Below, piece after piece: positions 1 to 8,786 of a stretch of DNA of 29,939 nucleotides; the stretch's first letter is position 1, and each line of letters opens with the position of its first letter. The stretch spans positions 1-29,939 of the forward strand of contig CAJOJC010000020.1 of NCBI GenBank assembly GCA_905234775.1. The letters are read 5' to 3'. Source of the DNA: an uncultured Bacteroidales bacterium (GTDB lineage: Bacteria; Bacteroidota; Bacteroidia; Bacteroidales; UBA932). The notes below the pieces were generated by a model. That model saw only the letters and a list, made by a program, of their open reading frames with translations. It did no database searches and had not been told where the DNA came from. Position numbers and translations under genes: made by a program.

Positions 1-1259
1 GCGAAGATGTAACTAAGATGCCGCCGAACGAGCGTCCCGTCAACACGGTGTTCCAGAAATACGCCTTGTTCCCGCACCTGAATGTGTTTGAGAACGTGGC
101 TTTCGGTCTCAAACTCAAGAAAGTGCCGGAGACGGAGATAGCGCGTCGGGTACGCAAGGCGCTCAAGATGGTGGCTATGTCGGACTACGAATACAGACAC
201 GTCGATTCCCTTTCCGGCGGTCAGCAACAGCGTGTGGCTATTGCACGGGCTATCATTAACGAACCCGAAGTGCTGCTGCTGGATGAGCCCTTGGCGGCAT
301 TGGACAGAAAAATGCGTGCCGACATGCAGATTGAGCTTAGAGAGATGCACCAAAAACTCGGTATCACCTTTATCTACGTCACCCACGACCAGGAAGAGGC
401 ACTCACCTTGAGTGATCGCGTGGTGGTGATGCGTGAAGGTAAGATCCAGCAGATCGGTACCCCGACGGATATCTACAACGAACCCCAGAACTGCTTTGTG
501 GCCGATTTCATCGGAGAAAGTAATATCCTCAGCGGCGTGATGGTGCGTGATAGACTCGTACGCTTCTGCGGCCAGGAGTTCGACTGTATCGACGAAGGCT
601 TCGGCGAAGATACCGCTGTCGATGTAGTGATTAGACCGGAGGACATTTATATCTGGAAAGGCGAAAGCGGAAAGTCGAGAGTGGTGACTAATCCCGACGA
701 TGATCCCGAAGACCGGGTGCCGAAAGGCAAATTCACCAAGTTCTTCGGCGAGGTGGAGAGTTGTATCTTCAAGGGCGTGCACTACGAGATGATGGTCATG
801 ACGGACAACGGCTACGAGTTCATCGTACAGGACTATCACGAGTTCCTGCCCGGCACGAAAGTGGGCATGCTCGTTAAGCCTGAAGATATCCAGATCATGC
901 ACAAGGAGCACTATAAATACAACTACGCGGAAGGCGAAATACTCAAGAACGGTAAGGTAGGCTTCTGGGATGGCGAGTGGGAAGTGAGCGAAGAGCAGTT
1001 GGCGCCGTTTGAGCCCGGCGATAAAGTGCAGGTGCGTGTGCCCTTCCGAGCTGTCGATCTGCGGGACCACGAAGAGGAAGGTGAGTTGTCCGGAGAGGTG
1101 CATTTCATCCTCTATAAGGGTAACCACTACCACCTCACTATCCGCACGGACGAAGGGTATGACCTCTATGTCAACACCAACGATGTGTGGGACGACGGAG
1201 ACCGCGTAGGTATAGTTATTCCAAAAGAACAAATTCTTTTGGATAAAGTTGATAGTTGA
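1..1259 (+). CDS. potA: Polyamine-type ABC transporter ATPase (PotA-like), 5' end cut by the window
   Basis: The frame is open to the left edge, so the true start and the Walker A loop lie outside the window. Counting from the Met at base 18, I see the Q-loop region ([10 protein letters not shown], 11-20), the ABC signature LSGGQQQR (65-72), Walker [12 protein letters not shown] (87-97) and the H-loop THDQEEAL (His123). This is the cytoplasmic ATPase of a spermidine/putrescine-type importer; the pot permeases and binding protein follow directly. The tail after the ATPase is long: two RPED/KPED-type TOBE-like segments (about 205-290 and 290-410), where most PotA proteins carry less, suggesting an extended regulatory region. 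The stop TGA lies inside a 7-bp tandem repeat. Polyamine specificity is inferred from family resemblance and context. Confidence 0.9.
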   Translation, partial: EDVTKMPPNERPVNTVFQKYALFPHLNVFENVAFGLKLKKVPETEIARRVRKALKMVAMSDYEYRHVDSLSGGQQQRVAIARAIINEPEVLLLDEPLAALDRKMRADMQIELREMHQKLGITFIYVTHDQEEALTLSDRVVVMREGKIQQIGTPTDIYNEPQNCFVADFIGESNILSGVMVRDRLVRFCGQEFDCIDEGFGEDTAVDVVIRPEDIYIWKGESGKSRVVTNPDDDPEDRVPKGKFTKFFGEVESCIFKGVHYEMMVMTDNGYEFIVQDYHEFLPGTKVGMLVKPEDIQIMHKEHYKYNYAEGEILKNGKVGFWDGEWEVSEEQLAPFEPGDKVQVRVPFRAVDLRDHEEEGELSGEVHFILYKGNHYHLTIRTDEGYDLYVNTNDVWDDGDRVGIVIPKEQILLDKVDS

Positions 1260-1271
1260 TAGTTGATAGTT
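1251..1271. repeat. Three exact tandem copies of GATAGTT between potA and potB
   Basis: GATAGTT occurs at 1251-1257, 1258-1264 and 1265-1271, with a degenerate copy (GATAAAGTT) just before. The potA stop TGA (1257-1259) spans the first two units. Because the first unit supplies the stop, copy-number change would leave the PotA protein unchanged but alter the gap to potB in 7-bp steps. Confidence 0.85.
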
Positions 1272-1280
1272 GAAAGGTTA

Positions 1281-2057
1281 ATGAAGATATTTCAAAATAG
1301 GAGAACGTGGGCGTGGCCGTACATCGCATTTATGCTGATGTTGGTGGTGTTGCCGTTAGTGATGGTGTTGCTCTATGCCTTTGACATCATCAACGGCGAT
1401 TTCACCTTCAAGAATTTCCTGCTGTTCTTTTCGCAGTCCGAGGCGGTGAATACCTTTATTTACTCCATCGGCGTGGCGTTCATTACGACCATTATCTGTT
1501 TGCTGTTGGCATACCCCGCCGCGTATTTCATGGCGATGAGTTCGTTCCGCACACCGGCCGTAATGGCAATATTGTTTATCCTGCCGATGTGGATCAATTT
1601 CCTGCTGCGCACGATTGCGACAGTGGAGCTGTTCGGTTTGGTGGGTATTCCCTTGGGCGAAGGCGCCTTGCTATTCGGTATGGTGTATGATTTTCTGCCG
1701 TTTATGATTTATCCGATCTACAACACGTTGCAGAAGATGGACGTGAGCCTCATCGAGGCCGCCAAGGACTTAGGCGCCAACAAGAGTCAGGTATTCTTCA
1801 AGGTGGTGGTTCCGCTGTCCCTGCCGGGCGTGTATAGCGGTATCGTGATGGTGTTTATGCCCACCGTCAGTACCTTTGCCATAGCGGAATTGTTGACGCA
1901 CAATAAGATTAAACTCTTCGGTAGTTTGATTCAGGAGAGTATCAACTCCGGCGTGATGTTGGGTTACGGTGCCGCGCTGAGTTTAATTATGTTGGTAATC
2001 ATAGGTTTAACCAGTTTCATAGGAGGAGACGACAATGCAGAAGACATCAATCGATAA
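1281..2057 (+). CDS. potB: Polyamine-type ABC transporter permease (PotB-like)
   Basis: This 258-aa inner-membrane permease has about six hydrophobic segments. It carries the binding-protein-dependent permease EAA loop (EAAKDLGANKSQVFFKVVVP), which contacts the ATPase. I chose ATG 1281 rather than the upstream TTG at 1263, because the TTG lies inside the GATAGTT repeat and the protein then begins MKIFQNRRTWAW directly before the first membrane helix. A weak GAAAGG (1272-1277) precedes the ATG. It overlaps potC by 23 bp, so the two are probably translationally coupled. PotB rather than PotC is assigned by gene order. Confidence 0.9.
   Translation: MKIFQNRRTWAWPYIAFMLMLVVLPLVMVLLYAFDIINGDFTFKNFLLFFSQSEAVNTFIYSIGVAFITTIICLLLAYPAAYFMAMSSFRTPAVMAILFILPMWINFLLRTIATVELFGLVGIPLGEGALLFGMVYDFLPFMIYPIYNTLQKMDVSLIEAAKDLGANKSQVFFKVVVPLSLPGVYSGIVMVFMPTVSTFAIAELLTHNKIKLFGSLIQESINSGVMLGYGAALSLIMLVIIGLTSFIGGDDNAEDINR
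2021..2026 (+). promoter_or_regulatory. Strong Shine-Dalgarno sequence for potC
   Basis: AGGAGG lies 8 nt before ATG 2035, inside the end of potB. Canonical SD sequences are uncommon in Bacteroidota, so this one stands out. It supports ATG 2035 as the start and independent initiation within the overlap. Confidence 0.7.
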
Positions 2058-2859
2058 GCGCAGTTTCTGGTCGTTGGTATTCTCCCACGCCTATTTATGG
2101 TTATTGCTGGTCGTTTTGTACGCCCCGATAGCCGTGATTATCATCTGTTCCTTTACGGAGAGTAAGGTCTTGGGTAACTGGACCGGATTTTCGGTAGGCT
2201 TATACACGAATCTCTTCTCCGGACAGGCGGGACACAGTCTCAATATGGCGATTATCAATACCGCTATTATAGCCGTCTCGTCCGCCTTTCTGGCGACTAT
2301 CTTGGGTACTATTGCGGCCATCGGTATCTATAACATGCGTGCCCGCCATCGCAAGATGGTGCTGTTCCTAAACCAGATCCCGATGATTAACCCCGATATC
2401 ATCACGGGTATATCACTCTTCCTGCTGTTTGTAGCCTTAGGCATCACCCGCGGAATAGGTACTGTCATAGCGGCACACGTAGCCTTCTGTACGCCCTATG
2501 TTGTGTTGTCGGTTATGCCGCGCTTGACGAAGATGAATCCCAATATCTACGAGGCAGCCTTGGACCTGGGTGCTACGCCAGGACAGGCCTTGTGGAAAGT
2601 GATGGTGCCGGAATTATGGCCGGGTATGGTGAGCGGCTTTATCCTTTCGCTGACGCTCTCTATCGATGACTTCGGCGTGACTTTGTTCACCAAAGGTAGC
2701 GGCGGACTGGAGACCTTATCGACCTTCATCTACGCCGACGCACGCAAGGGTGGTCTGACACCGGAGTTGCGGCCGTTGTTTACCATTATCTTTGCTACTA
2801 TTTTGATACTGTTAATTATCATGAATATACGAACCAATAAACAACAAAAGAAGAAATGA
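2035..2859 (+). CDS. potC: Polyamine-type ABC transporter permease (PotC-like)
   Basis: The second permease of the importer has 274 aa. A first membrane helix follows a short cytoplasmic start (around LWLLLVVLYAPIAVIIICSF), and the EAA loop reads EAALDLGATPGQALWKVMVP. The start is fixed by AGGAGG 8 nt upstream. The gene overlaps potB by 23 bp and potD by 4 bp (ATGA), so PotB, PotC and PotD are expected to be made together. It would form the inner-membrane channel with PotB, driven by PotA. Confidence 0.92.
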   Translation: MQKTSIDKRSFWSLVFSHAYLWLLLVVLYAPIAVIIICSFTESKVLGNWTGFSVGLYTNLFSGQAGHSLNMAIINTAIIAVSSAFLATILGTIAAIGIYNMRARHRKMVLFLNQIPMINPDIITGISLFLLFVALGITRGIGTVIAAHVAFCTPYVVLSVMPRLTKMNPNIYEAALDLGATPGQALWKVMVPELWPGMVSGFILSLTLSIDDFGVTLFTKGSGGLETLSTFIYADARKGGLTPELRPLFTIIFATILILLIIMNIRTNKQQKKK

Positions 2860-4172
2860 AGAAACTCTCTCTCTTGGCAGTAGGCCTCATGATGGCAGCT
2901 GCTACCTGCTTCGGAGCAGATCGTGCAAACACCCTTAAGATTTACAACTGGGCAGATTACATCGATTTTCAAGTGCTCGAAGAGTTCAAACAGTGGTACA
3001 CCGAACAAACCGGTCAACCGATTGAGATCATCTATCAGACCTTTGACATCAATGAGACGATGTTGACGGAGATCGAAGTAGGTCACGAGGACTATGATGT
3101 TATTTGTCCCTCGGAGTACATTATCGAACGTATGTTGCGCAAAGGTCTCTTGCAACCGATTCGCAAGGATGCTATAGATGAGCATATCCGTTATTTCCAT
3201 AACGTAGCGCCGTTTGCAGAGGATAAGTTCCAACAGATGGCTCCCGCTGATTCCGTACTGGTAAGCGACTACACGGTCGGTTATATGTGGGGAACAACAG
3301 GTTGGTTGTATAACCCCGCTTTGGTTTCTGCCGACAAGGTACAGTCCTGGGGCGCGTTGGTTAATGAGGAGTTCAAGAACCATATCTTCGTCAAGGACGC
3401 TTTCCGCGATGTCTATTCCGTATTGGTGCTGTACGCCTATCGTGAGGAGATCGCCAAGGGTGAAGTGACCCGCGACGAGTTGGTACGCGACATCACGCCC
3501 GAACGCATGGAGCGCGTAGAGGAGATCCTCATGGCAGCCAAGGATAATATCGCCGGCTGGGAAGTGGACTTCGGTAAGGAAGAGATGACGAAAGGTAAGA
3601 TGTGGCTGAACCTGAGTTGGTCCGGTGATGCTCAATGGGCTATCGACGAGGCTGCCGAGAACGGCGTTGAACTCGAGTATGTCGTTCCTCAAGAAGGTTC
3701 GAACGTATGGTTTGACGGCTGGTGCATTCCTATTTACGCCAAGAACCCCATTGCCGCTTCGTACTTCATCGACTATATGTGCCGTCCCGACAACGCTATC
3801 CGCAACATGGAAGAGATCGGTTATGTATCCGTTATTGCTTCTCCGGAGATTCTGGAATGGGCGAACGATGAGGAAATCGATGAGACTTCGGATTTGTCGT
3901 ATTTCTTCGGAGAGAAAGCTACGGCCGTTCACGCTAACCACGTGATGTATCCCGACCTGAGCGTGATCGAGCGCTGCGCTTTGATGCACGACTGCGCCGA
4001 CCAAACGGAGGACATGCTCAAGATGTGGACCCGCGTAAAGGGAGATAACTTAGGTTCGTCGATGATCATCATCGTCGTAGTAACCATCTTGGCTATTATG
4101 TTCGGTGTGATTCTTCAGACACTCAACAGACGCAAACAACGCGCTATGCAGCGCAAACCTAATCGCAGATAA
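2856..4172 (+). CDS. potD: Polyamine-type substrate-binding protein (PotD-like) with a C-terminal membrane anchor
   Basis: This 438-aa exported binding protein has an N-terminal signal sequence (MKKLSLLAVGLMMAAATC, likely cleaved near residue 21). The mature start contains KIYNWADYI, typical of the PotD/PotF family. Conserved-looking stretches include YDVICPSEYIIERM, MWGTTGWLYNP and FDGWCIPIYAKNPIAA. Unusually, residues about 403-423 form a clear hydrophobic helix followed by a strongly basic tail (NRRKQRAMQRKPNRR). The protein is therefore probably tethered to the inner membrane instead of free or lipid-anchored. The start overlaps the potC stop (ATGA). The exact ligand cannot be read from the sequence. 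Confidence 0.9.
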   Translation: MKKLSLLAVGLMMAAATCFGADRANTLKIYNWADYIDFQVLEEFKQWYTEQTGQPIEIIYQTFDINETMLTEIEVGHEDYDVICPSEYIIERMLRKGLLQPIRKDAIDEHIRYFHNVAPFAEDKFQQMAPADSVLVSDYTVGYMWGTTGWLYNPALVSADKVQSWGALVNEEFKNHIFVKDAFRDVYSVLVLYAYREEIAKGEVTRDELVRDITPERMERVEEILMAAKDNIAGWEVDFGKEEMTKGKMWLNLSWSGDAQWAIDEAAENGVELEYVVPQEGSNVWFDGWCIPIYAKNPIAASYFIDYMCRPDNAIRNMEEIGYVSVIASPEILEWANDEEIDETSDLSYFFGEKATAVHANHVMYPDLSVIERCALMHDCADQTEDMLKMWTRVKGDNLGSSMIIIVVVTILAIMFGVILQTLNRRKQRAMQRKPNRR

Positions 4173-4179
4173 AATAAGG

Positions 4180-7020
4180 ATGAAACGAATAGGAAGTATT
4201 CTTCTCATGGCTTGGCTTGGGCTAACCGCATATGCCCAGGTCAGCCAAATGGAGCAACAGTTTATGCTGCTTCAGGAACGTTTTGATGTGCGGGATAAGA
4301 CCTTGCCCAAGGATCTTAAGCAGTATCTGGTACTCTACCCCTATACGACCTACGCCGATGAGGTGCATTTTATGCAGGGCGTAATGCAGGTGGAGAAAGG
4401 CATGTATAAGCAGTCGCTCAAGGAACTGGAGTTGGTGGATTTTAAGTCGCTCAGTCGTCCTCACCAACCGCAATACCAGTTCTATCGCGGTTATGCCAAC
4501 CTGATGATGCAGCGTTACGACCGGGCTTCGGTCTATTTCAATATTCTTCGTAAGAACAGCAACCCCTACCAGCAGAAGGGCGCGTACTACTATGCCTACT
4601 GCCAGTATAAATTGGGTAACTACGAGAATGCTCAACCCGCCTTGGAGGCGTTGGAGAATAATGCTACCTACCGTAAGACCATCCCTTACTTCCTCGTTCA
4701 GCTATACTATTCGCAGCGCAGGGACGATGAGGTAATTGAACGCTCACAGCAGTTATTGAAAGATCAACCCGATAATCCCAATAACCCCGAGTTGCACCGT
4801 ATCTTGGGAGAGATATACTTCCAGCGGGAAGACTACCGCGCCGCTGTGTCGCACCTCAAGACCTACGAAACGGGTATCGCCAAGCAGGAAGATACCAAAC
4901 CCGTTCGCAACGACCTCTATCTCTTGGGCGTGTCGTTCTACCATTTGAAGGACTATACGCAGGCTATTCAGTACCTCAAGAAAGTGGAGGTGGCGAAGGA
5001 CAGTTTGAGCGAGAGCGTCTATCTGTGCTTAGGTAATGCCTATAAGGAGATAGGTGATATCGAGCAGGCGAAACTCAATTACCACGCTGCTTCGCAGGCA
5101 GGCATCAGTGCTTCTGTACGCGAAGAGGCGATGTATAACTACGCGCTCATGACCTACCACTCCTCCTCGGCTTTGGGCGAGAGTGTAAATGCCTTTATGG
5201 ACTTCTTGAAACTCTATCCCAACAGCAAGTACGAGAACCAGATACTGACTCTGATGAGTGACGCATTACGGCGCTCGAAGAATTTCGAGGCAGCACTGTC
5301 AGCGCTGGACTCTATTTCCAATCCCGATGCCAAACTCTTGGAGACCAAACAGTATCTAAGGTATCAGTTAGGTGCCGACGCGTATGTGCAGGGCAAGATG
5401 GAGAAAGCGCATCAGTGGTTCACGGCTGTGTTGGATAATGCCGGCAACGGACGAGAGGATTATGTCGTGGAGGCTTCCTACTGGAGAGCCGAAACGGATT
5501 ATCGCTTGGGCAGGTACGAAGATTGCCAGAAGGACCTCAATCGCTACTACCAACAGGACGCAGCGGGAAAGTCGCCCAACAGAGCGGCAGCCAAGTACCT
5601 GAACGGATATAACTGTTTTGCCCAAAAGCAATACAGCGAGGCAAAAAGATACTTCGAAGATTATCTGAAGGATATCTTCTCTACCGACCCGACCTATGCA
5701 GACGCTTTGAATCGCTTAGGTGACTGCGAGTTCAATGCCCGCCACTTCAACGAAGCGATAGCCTACTATAGCCGCGCCGTCGATTGCAGGACGGAGGCCA
5801 GCGATTATGCCTGCTTCCAGAAAGGTTATGCCCAAGGTCTGCAACGGAAATACGACAGTAAGATAGCCACGATGACGGACCTCGTTACCCGCTATCCGAA
5901 GTCCGATTATGCCGACGATGCCTTGTACGAAATCGCCCGCGCCAACTTACAACAAGACAAGGAGCGGGCAGCGCTGCAGGCGTATGAGCAGTTACTGACT
6001 AAATACCCGCGCTCCAACTACGCCCGCAAAGCTTGCTTGGAGAGAGCGATGCTGTTCCGCAACCTCAACGAAACGCAACAGGCTATTGCCGCCTATAAGC
6101 AGACTATCGAGCGTTATCCTGCTACCGAAGAGGCTTATACGGCCTTGGCAGGATTGGAGGCGTTGTGCGTAGAGACCAACCGTGTGAACGAATATGTCGC
6201 TTACTCCAAGAACTTAGGCAAGTTCCATATGACCACTTCCTTCAAGGAGGACTCGCTCAAATATACGGCTCACTATATGGCCGCAGTCAATTACTACACC
6301 GCCAAACAATACGACAAAGCGCTGCACGAGTTTGATGCCCTGACCAAGATTACGGGTAATCCCTACCAATTGGAGGCCTATACCCGAGCTGCGGAATTGG
6401 CGTACGACAAGAAAGATTATACCGCAGCCTTAGGCTACTTCACAGCCTTGGTCCCGCTGTGCGAGAAGCGAGAGCAACTGAACATTGCGCGCTTGGGTAT
6501 CTTGCGTTGCAACGAGAACCTGCACCGTACGCAAGCCACTATCGATATCGCGACACAGATTCTGACCGATGAACCCGTTACGGAAGCGATGCGGTCGGAG
6601 GCCTTATATAATCGCGCACACGCGTATATAGAAAAAGGAGAGTGGGGTCTGGCAGTCGTCGATCTGACACCGCTGAGCAAAGAGGTACGCACCGCCCAAG
6701 GAGCTGAGGCTAAGTACCTGTTATCGATGGCATACTACCAGTTGGGCGCTTTGCAAAATGCCGAGGACGAGATCATGTCCTTTGCGCAGATGAATACCCA
6801 ACAGCAATACTGGTTAGCGAAGGCGCTCATCCTCTTGGCGGATATCAATCTCGACAAGGGCGACACTTTCCAGGCGCGGCAGTACTTGCTGACACTGGTC
6901 AATAACTACCGCCGCTCGGACGATATCTTATCGACAGTACAAACGAAATTGCAGGTCCTGGATGCCATAGAGGCGGATAAACAACCTGTAGAAACAGAAG
7001 AAGAGGAGGAGGTATTATGA
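4180..7020 (+). CDS. Large secreted tetratricopeptide-repeat protein
   Basis: This 946-aa protein begins with a signal peptide (MKRIGSILLMAWLGLTAYAQ). Helical TPR-like repeats fill nearly the whole length, with typical spacing of Y, A, G and P residues (for example ALYEIARANLQQDKERAALQ and ALNRLGDCEFNARHFNEAIA). It ends in an acidic tail, ETEEEEEVL. It probably sits in the periplasm as a protein-binding scaffold. It lies 7 bp after potD, and its stop overlaps the start of the next gene (ATGA), so it is translationally coupled to an outer-membrane protein and may be its partner. I do not recognise a named family beyond TPR (Tol-Pal YbgF-like segments are possible), and no catalytic motif is visible. 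Confidence 0.85.
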   Translation: MKRIGSILLMAWLGLTAYAQVSQMEQQFMLLQERFDVRDKTLPKDLKQYLVLYPYTTYADEVHFMQGVMQVEKGMYKQSLKELELVDFKSLSRPHQPQYQFYRGYANLMMQRYDRASVYFNILRKNSNPYQQKGAYYYAYCQYKLGNYENAQPALEALENNATYRKTIPYFLVQLYYSQRRDDEVIERSQQLLKDQPDNPNNPELHRILGEIYFQREDYRAAVSHLKTYETGIAKQEDTKPVRNDLYLLGVSFYHLKDYTQAIQYLKKVEVAKDSLSESVYLCLGNAYKEIGDIEQAKLNYHAASQAGISASVREEAMYNYALMTYHSSSALGESVNAFMDFLKLYPNSKYENQILTLMSDALRRSKNFEAALSALDSISNPDAKLLETKQYLRYQLGADAYVQGKMEKAHQWFTAVLDNAGNGREDYVVEASYWRAETDYRLGRYEDCQKDLNRYYQQDAAGKSPNRAAAKYLNGYNCFAQKQYSEAKRYFEDYLKDIFSTDPTYADALNRLGDCEFNARHFNEAIAYYSRAVDCRTEASDYACFQKGYAQGLQRKYDSKIATMTDLVTRYPKSDYADDALYEIARANLQQDKERAALQAYEQLLTKYPRSNYARKACLERAMLFRNLNETQQAIAAYKQTIERYPATEEAYTALAGLEALCVETNRVNEYVAYSKNLGKFHMTTSFKEDSLKYTAHYMAAVNYYTAKQYDKALHEFDALTKITGNPYQLEAYTRAAELAYDKKDYTAALGYFTALVPLCEKREQLNIARLGILRCNENLHRTQATIDIATQILTDEPVTEAMRSEALYNRAHAYIEKGEWGLAVVDLTPLSKEVRTAQGAEAKYLLSMAYYQLGALQNAEDEIMSFAQMNTQQQYWLAKALILLADINLDKGDTFQARQYLLTLVNNYRRSDDILSTVQTKLQVLDAIEADKQPVETEEEEEVL

Positions 7021-8759
7021 GAAGAGTTTGGAGTATTATAGGGGCTTTGTTGCTTGTTCCGTATAGTGTGTCTCTCTATGCCGGAGACACGGTCTTGCAC
7101 CGCTCGGTAACGGTAGAGCGAGAGTTTCAACCCATTATTCAAGCCGCAGGTAAAATCAATAAAGAACCGGTTGTCTTGGAGACGACTTTCGAACCGGCTG
7201 AGGTGCAGTATTCGGATTTTACGACCGTCTTGGCGCCGTCCTTCAATACCACGTCCCTGCTTTCGCAACCGATGCGTTTCACCACGCCGGAAGTGAAGAA
7301 CGGCTATATCAGCGGTGCGCTCGGCCATCCGTTGACGCGGTTTGATTTCCTCTATCACATCGACGACGGCAAGAAATCCATCCTGGATATCTTTGCCCAC
7401 CATAATGCCCAGTGGGGCAAGCGTGCCTTGTCGGTGTCGAACTTAGGATTTGACTTCCATCATCCTTTCTCCCGCTGTGATCTGTATTTCGGTCTTCAAG
7501 GCGGCAACCTCTTCTATAAACTGCCCGGCAAGAACGACGGGAAGATGAATAACTGGGATTTTGAGATGAAATTCGGTGTCCGCGCCAACAAGAAGCAGGA
7601 GTTTCAGTATGATTTCTCGATAGGATATTACTTGGGTCATTTGCCGGAGATCTTGAGCGAACATCAGTTGCGCACCAAACTCAACATGGAGTGGACCGGT
7701 AGCGACCATCATGCGGGAGCCAATATCTATGTGCAGAATAACTTCACGACACCGGACACAGCGGCCTGGAATTTCTTCCAGCGAACCTATATCCTCTCCA
7801 GCGGTCGGGAGGAACAGACGCATAACTTCACTCACGCTATACGTGTAGAGCCGTTCTACGCCTATTACGGCAGACGCTTTAACCTCCATTTGGGTGTCAA
7901 TATCGACCTCAACTTCGGCAGAGGTAAGTTACTTTCCGGTAGCGAGAATATAGCTTTTGCACCCTCACCGAATATCCGCTTTGAGGCGCAGTTGGCCAAA
8001 TCCTGGTTGACCTTATACGGCGATATAAAAGGCCATTTTGGTTTGGCTTCGGAACAGGAGTGGCTCAATGAGAACCTCTATGCCGCTGCGCTAATCGGTG
8101 TCGGCGACGAACATGTCAGTCCCTATACTCCGGTGGACGGATTGATCGGATTCCATATCAAACCGCAGAAATGGCTGCTCATGGAGTTGCACGCGGGTTA
8201 TGCCCTTATGCTCAATGAGTGTGCGACCTATGCCTCAGCACCGAGAGCCGAAGAGAACGATAAGTTAGTCGGCTGGTATGACCATATCGAAACCGACTAC
8301 CAACGTGTCAAGGTCGGTGCAGCCCTCTCCTTCCACTACCAGGATATTATCTCTATCCATCTCTGGGGAGATTACTACAGCTGGAAGCGAATGGCGATCC
8401 TGAACGAAAAGTCTCCCGTCGGCTGTACCTTGGATAAGGACGCTACCCTGACCGATGAACGCGTCTATGACCGTCCTGAGTGGGAAATAGGTTTGCGTAT
8501 AGACGGACGCATCGACGAACACTGGTCCGTCTATTCGGATAACCACTTTGCCGGTTCTCGCTGGGCACGAGCCTACGACGGCGACCATAGACTCAAACCG
8601 CTGGTAGATATCAACTTGGGCGCACAATACGACTGGAAAGAGAAGAACCTCACTTTCTTTGCGCAACTCAATAATATTATTCACCGCCATAATGACCTCT
8701 ACTACGCCTATGACTCTATGGGTATCAGCGGCTTAGTGGGTATTACCTGGCGTTTTTAA
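7017..8759 (+). CDS. Outer-membrane beta-barrel-like protein of unknown function
   Basis: A 580-aa protein with a signal peptide (MRRVWSIIGALLLVPYSVSLYAG). A soluble N-terminal stretch (about 25-95) contains VEREFQPIIQAAGKI. The rest is rich in alternating aromatic/polar segments that look like beta strands, and it ends in an aromatic residue (VGITWRF), as outer-membrane barrels do. I recall similar 'hypothetical' Bacteroidales proteins with a VEREFQP-like start, but no function. Its ATG overlaps the stop of the TPR gene, which suggests a joint envelope complex. It could be an outer-membrane transporter or assembly factor; the sequence does not decide. Confidence 0.75.
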   Translation: MRRVWSIIGALLLVPYSVSLYAGDTVLHRSVTVEREFQPIIQAAGKINKEPVVLETTFEPAEVQYSDFTTVLAPSFNTTSLLSQPMRFTTPEVKNGYISGALGHPLTRFDFLYHIDDGKKSILDIFAHHNAQWGKRALSVSNLGFDFHHPFSRCDLYFGLQGGNLFYKLPGKNDGKMNNWDFEMKFGVRANKKQEFQYDFSIGYYLGHLPEILSEHQLRTKLNMEWTGSDHHAGANIYVQNNFTTPDTAAWNFFQRTYILSSGREEQTHNFTHAIRVEPFYAYYGRRFNLHLGVNIDLNFGRGKLLSGSENIAFAPSPNIRFEAQLAKSWLTLYGDIKGHFGLASEQEWLNENLYAAALIGVGDEHVSPYTPVDGLIGFHIKPQKWLLMELHAGYALMLNECATYASAPRAEENDKLVGWYDHIETDYQRVKVGAALSFHYQDIISIHLWGDYYSWKRMAILNEKSPVGCTLDKDATLTDERVYDRPEWEIGLRIDGRIDEHWSVYSDNHFAGSRWARAYDGDHRLKPLVDINLGAQYDWKEKNLTFFAQLNNIIHRHNDLYYAYDSMGISGLVGITWRF

Positions 8760-8786
8760 GAATAGCAACTTATAACCCTTACAGTT

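Noticed and set aside
2730..4004. A 424-codon open frame antisense to potD
   Set aside because: It lies wholly over potC/potD, which have strong family matches and overlapping starts. Its product shows no recognisable motif, and it reflects codon bias of the real genes.
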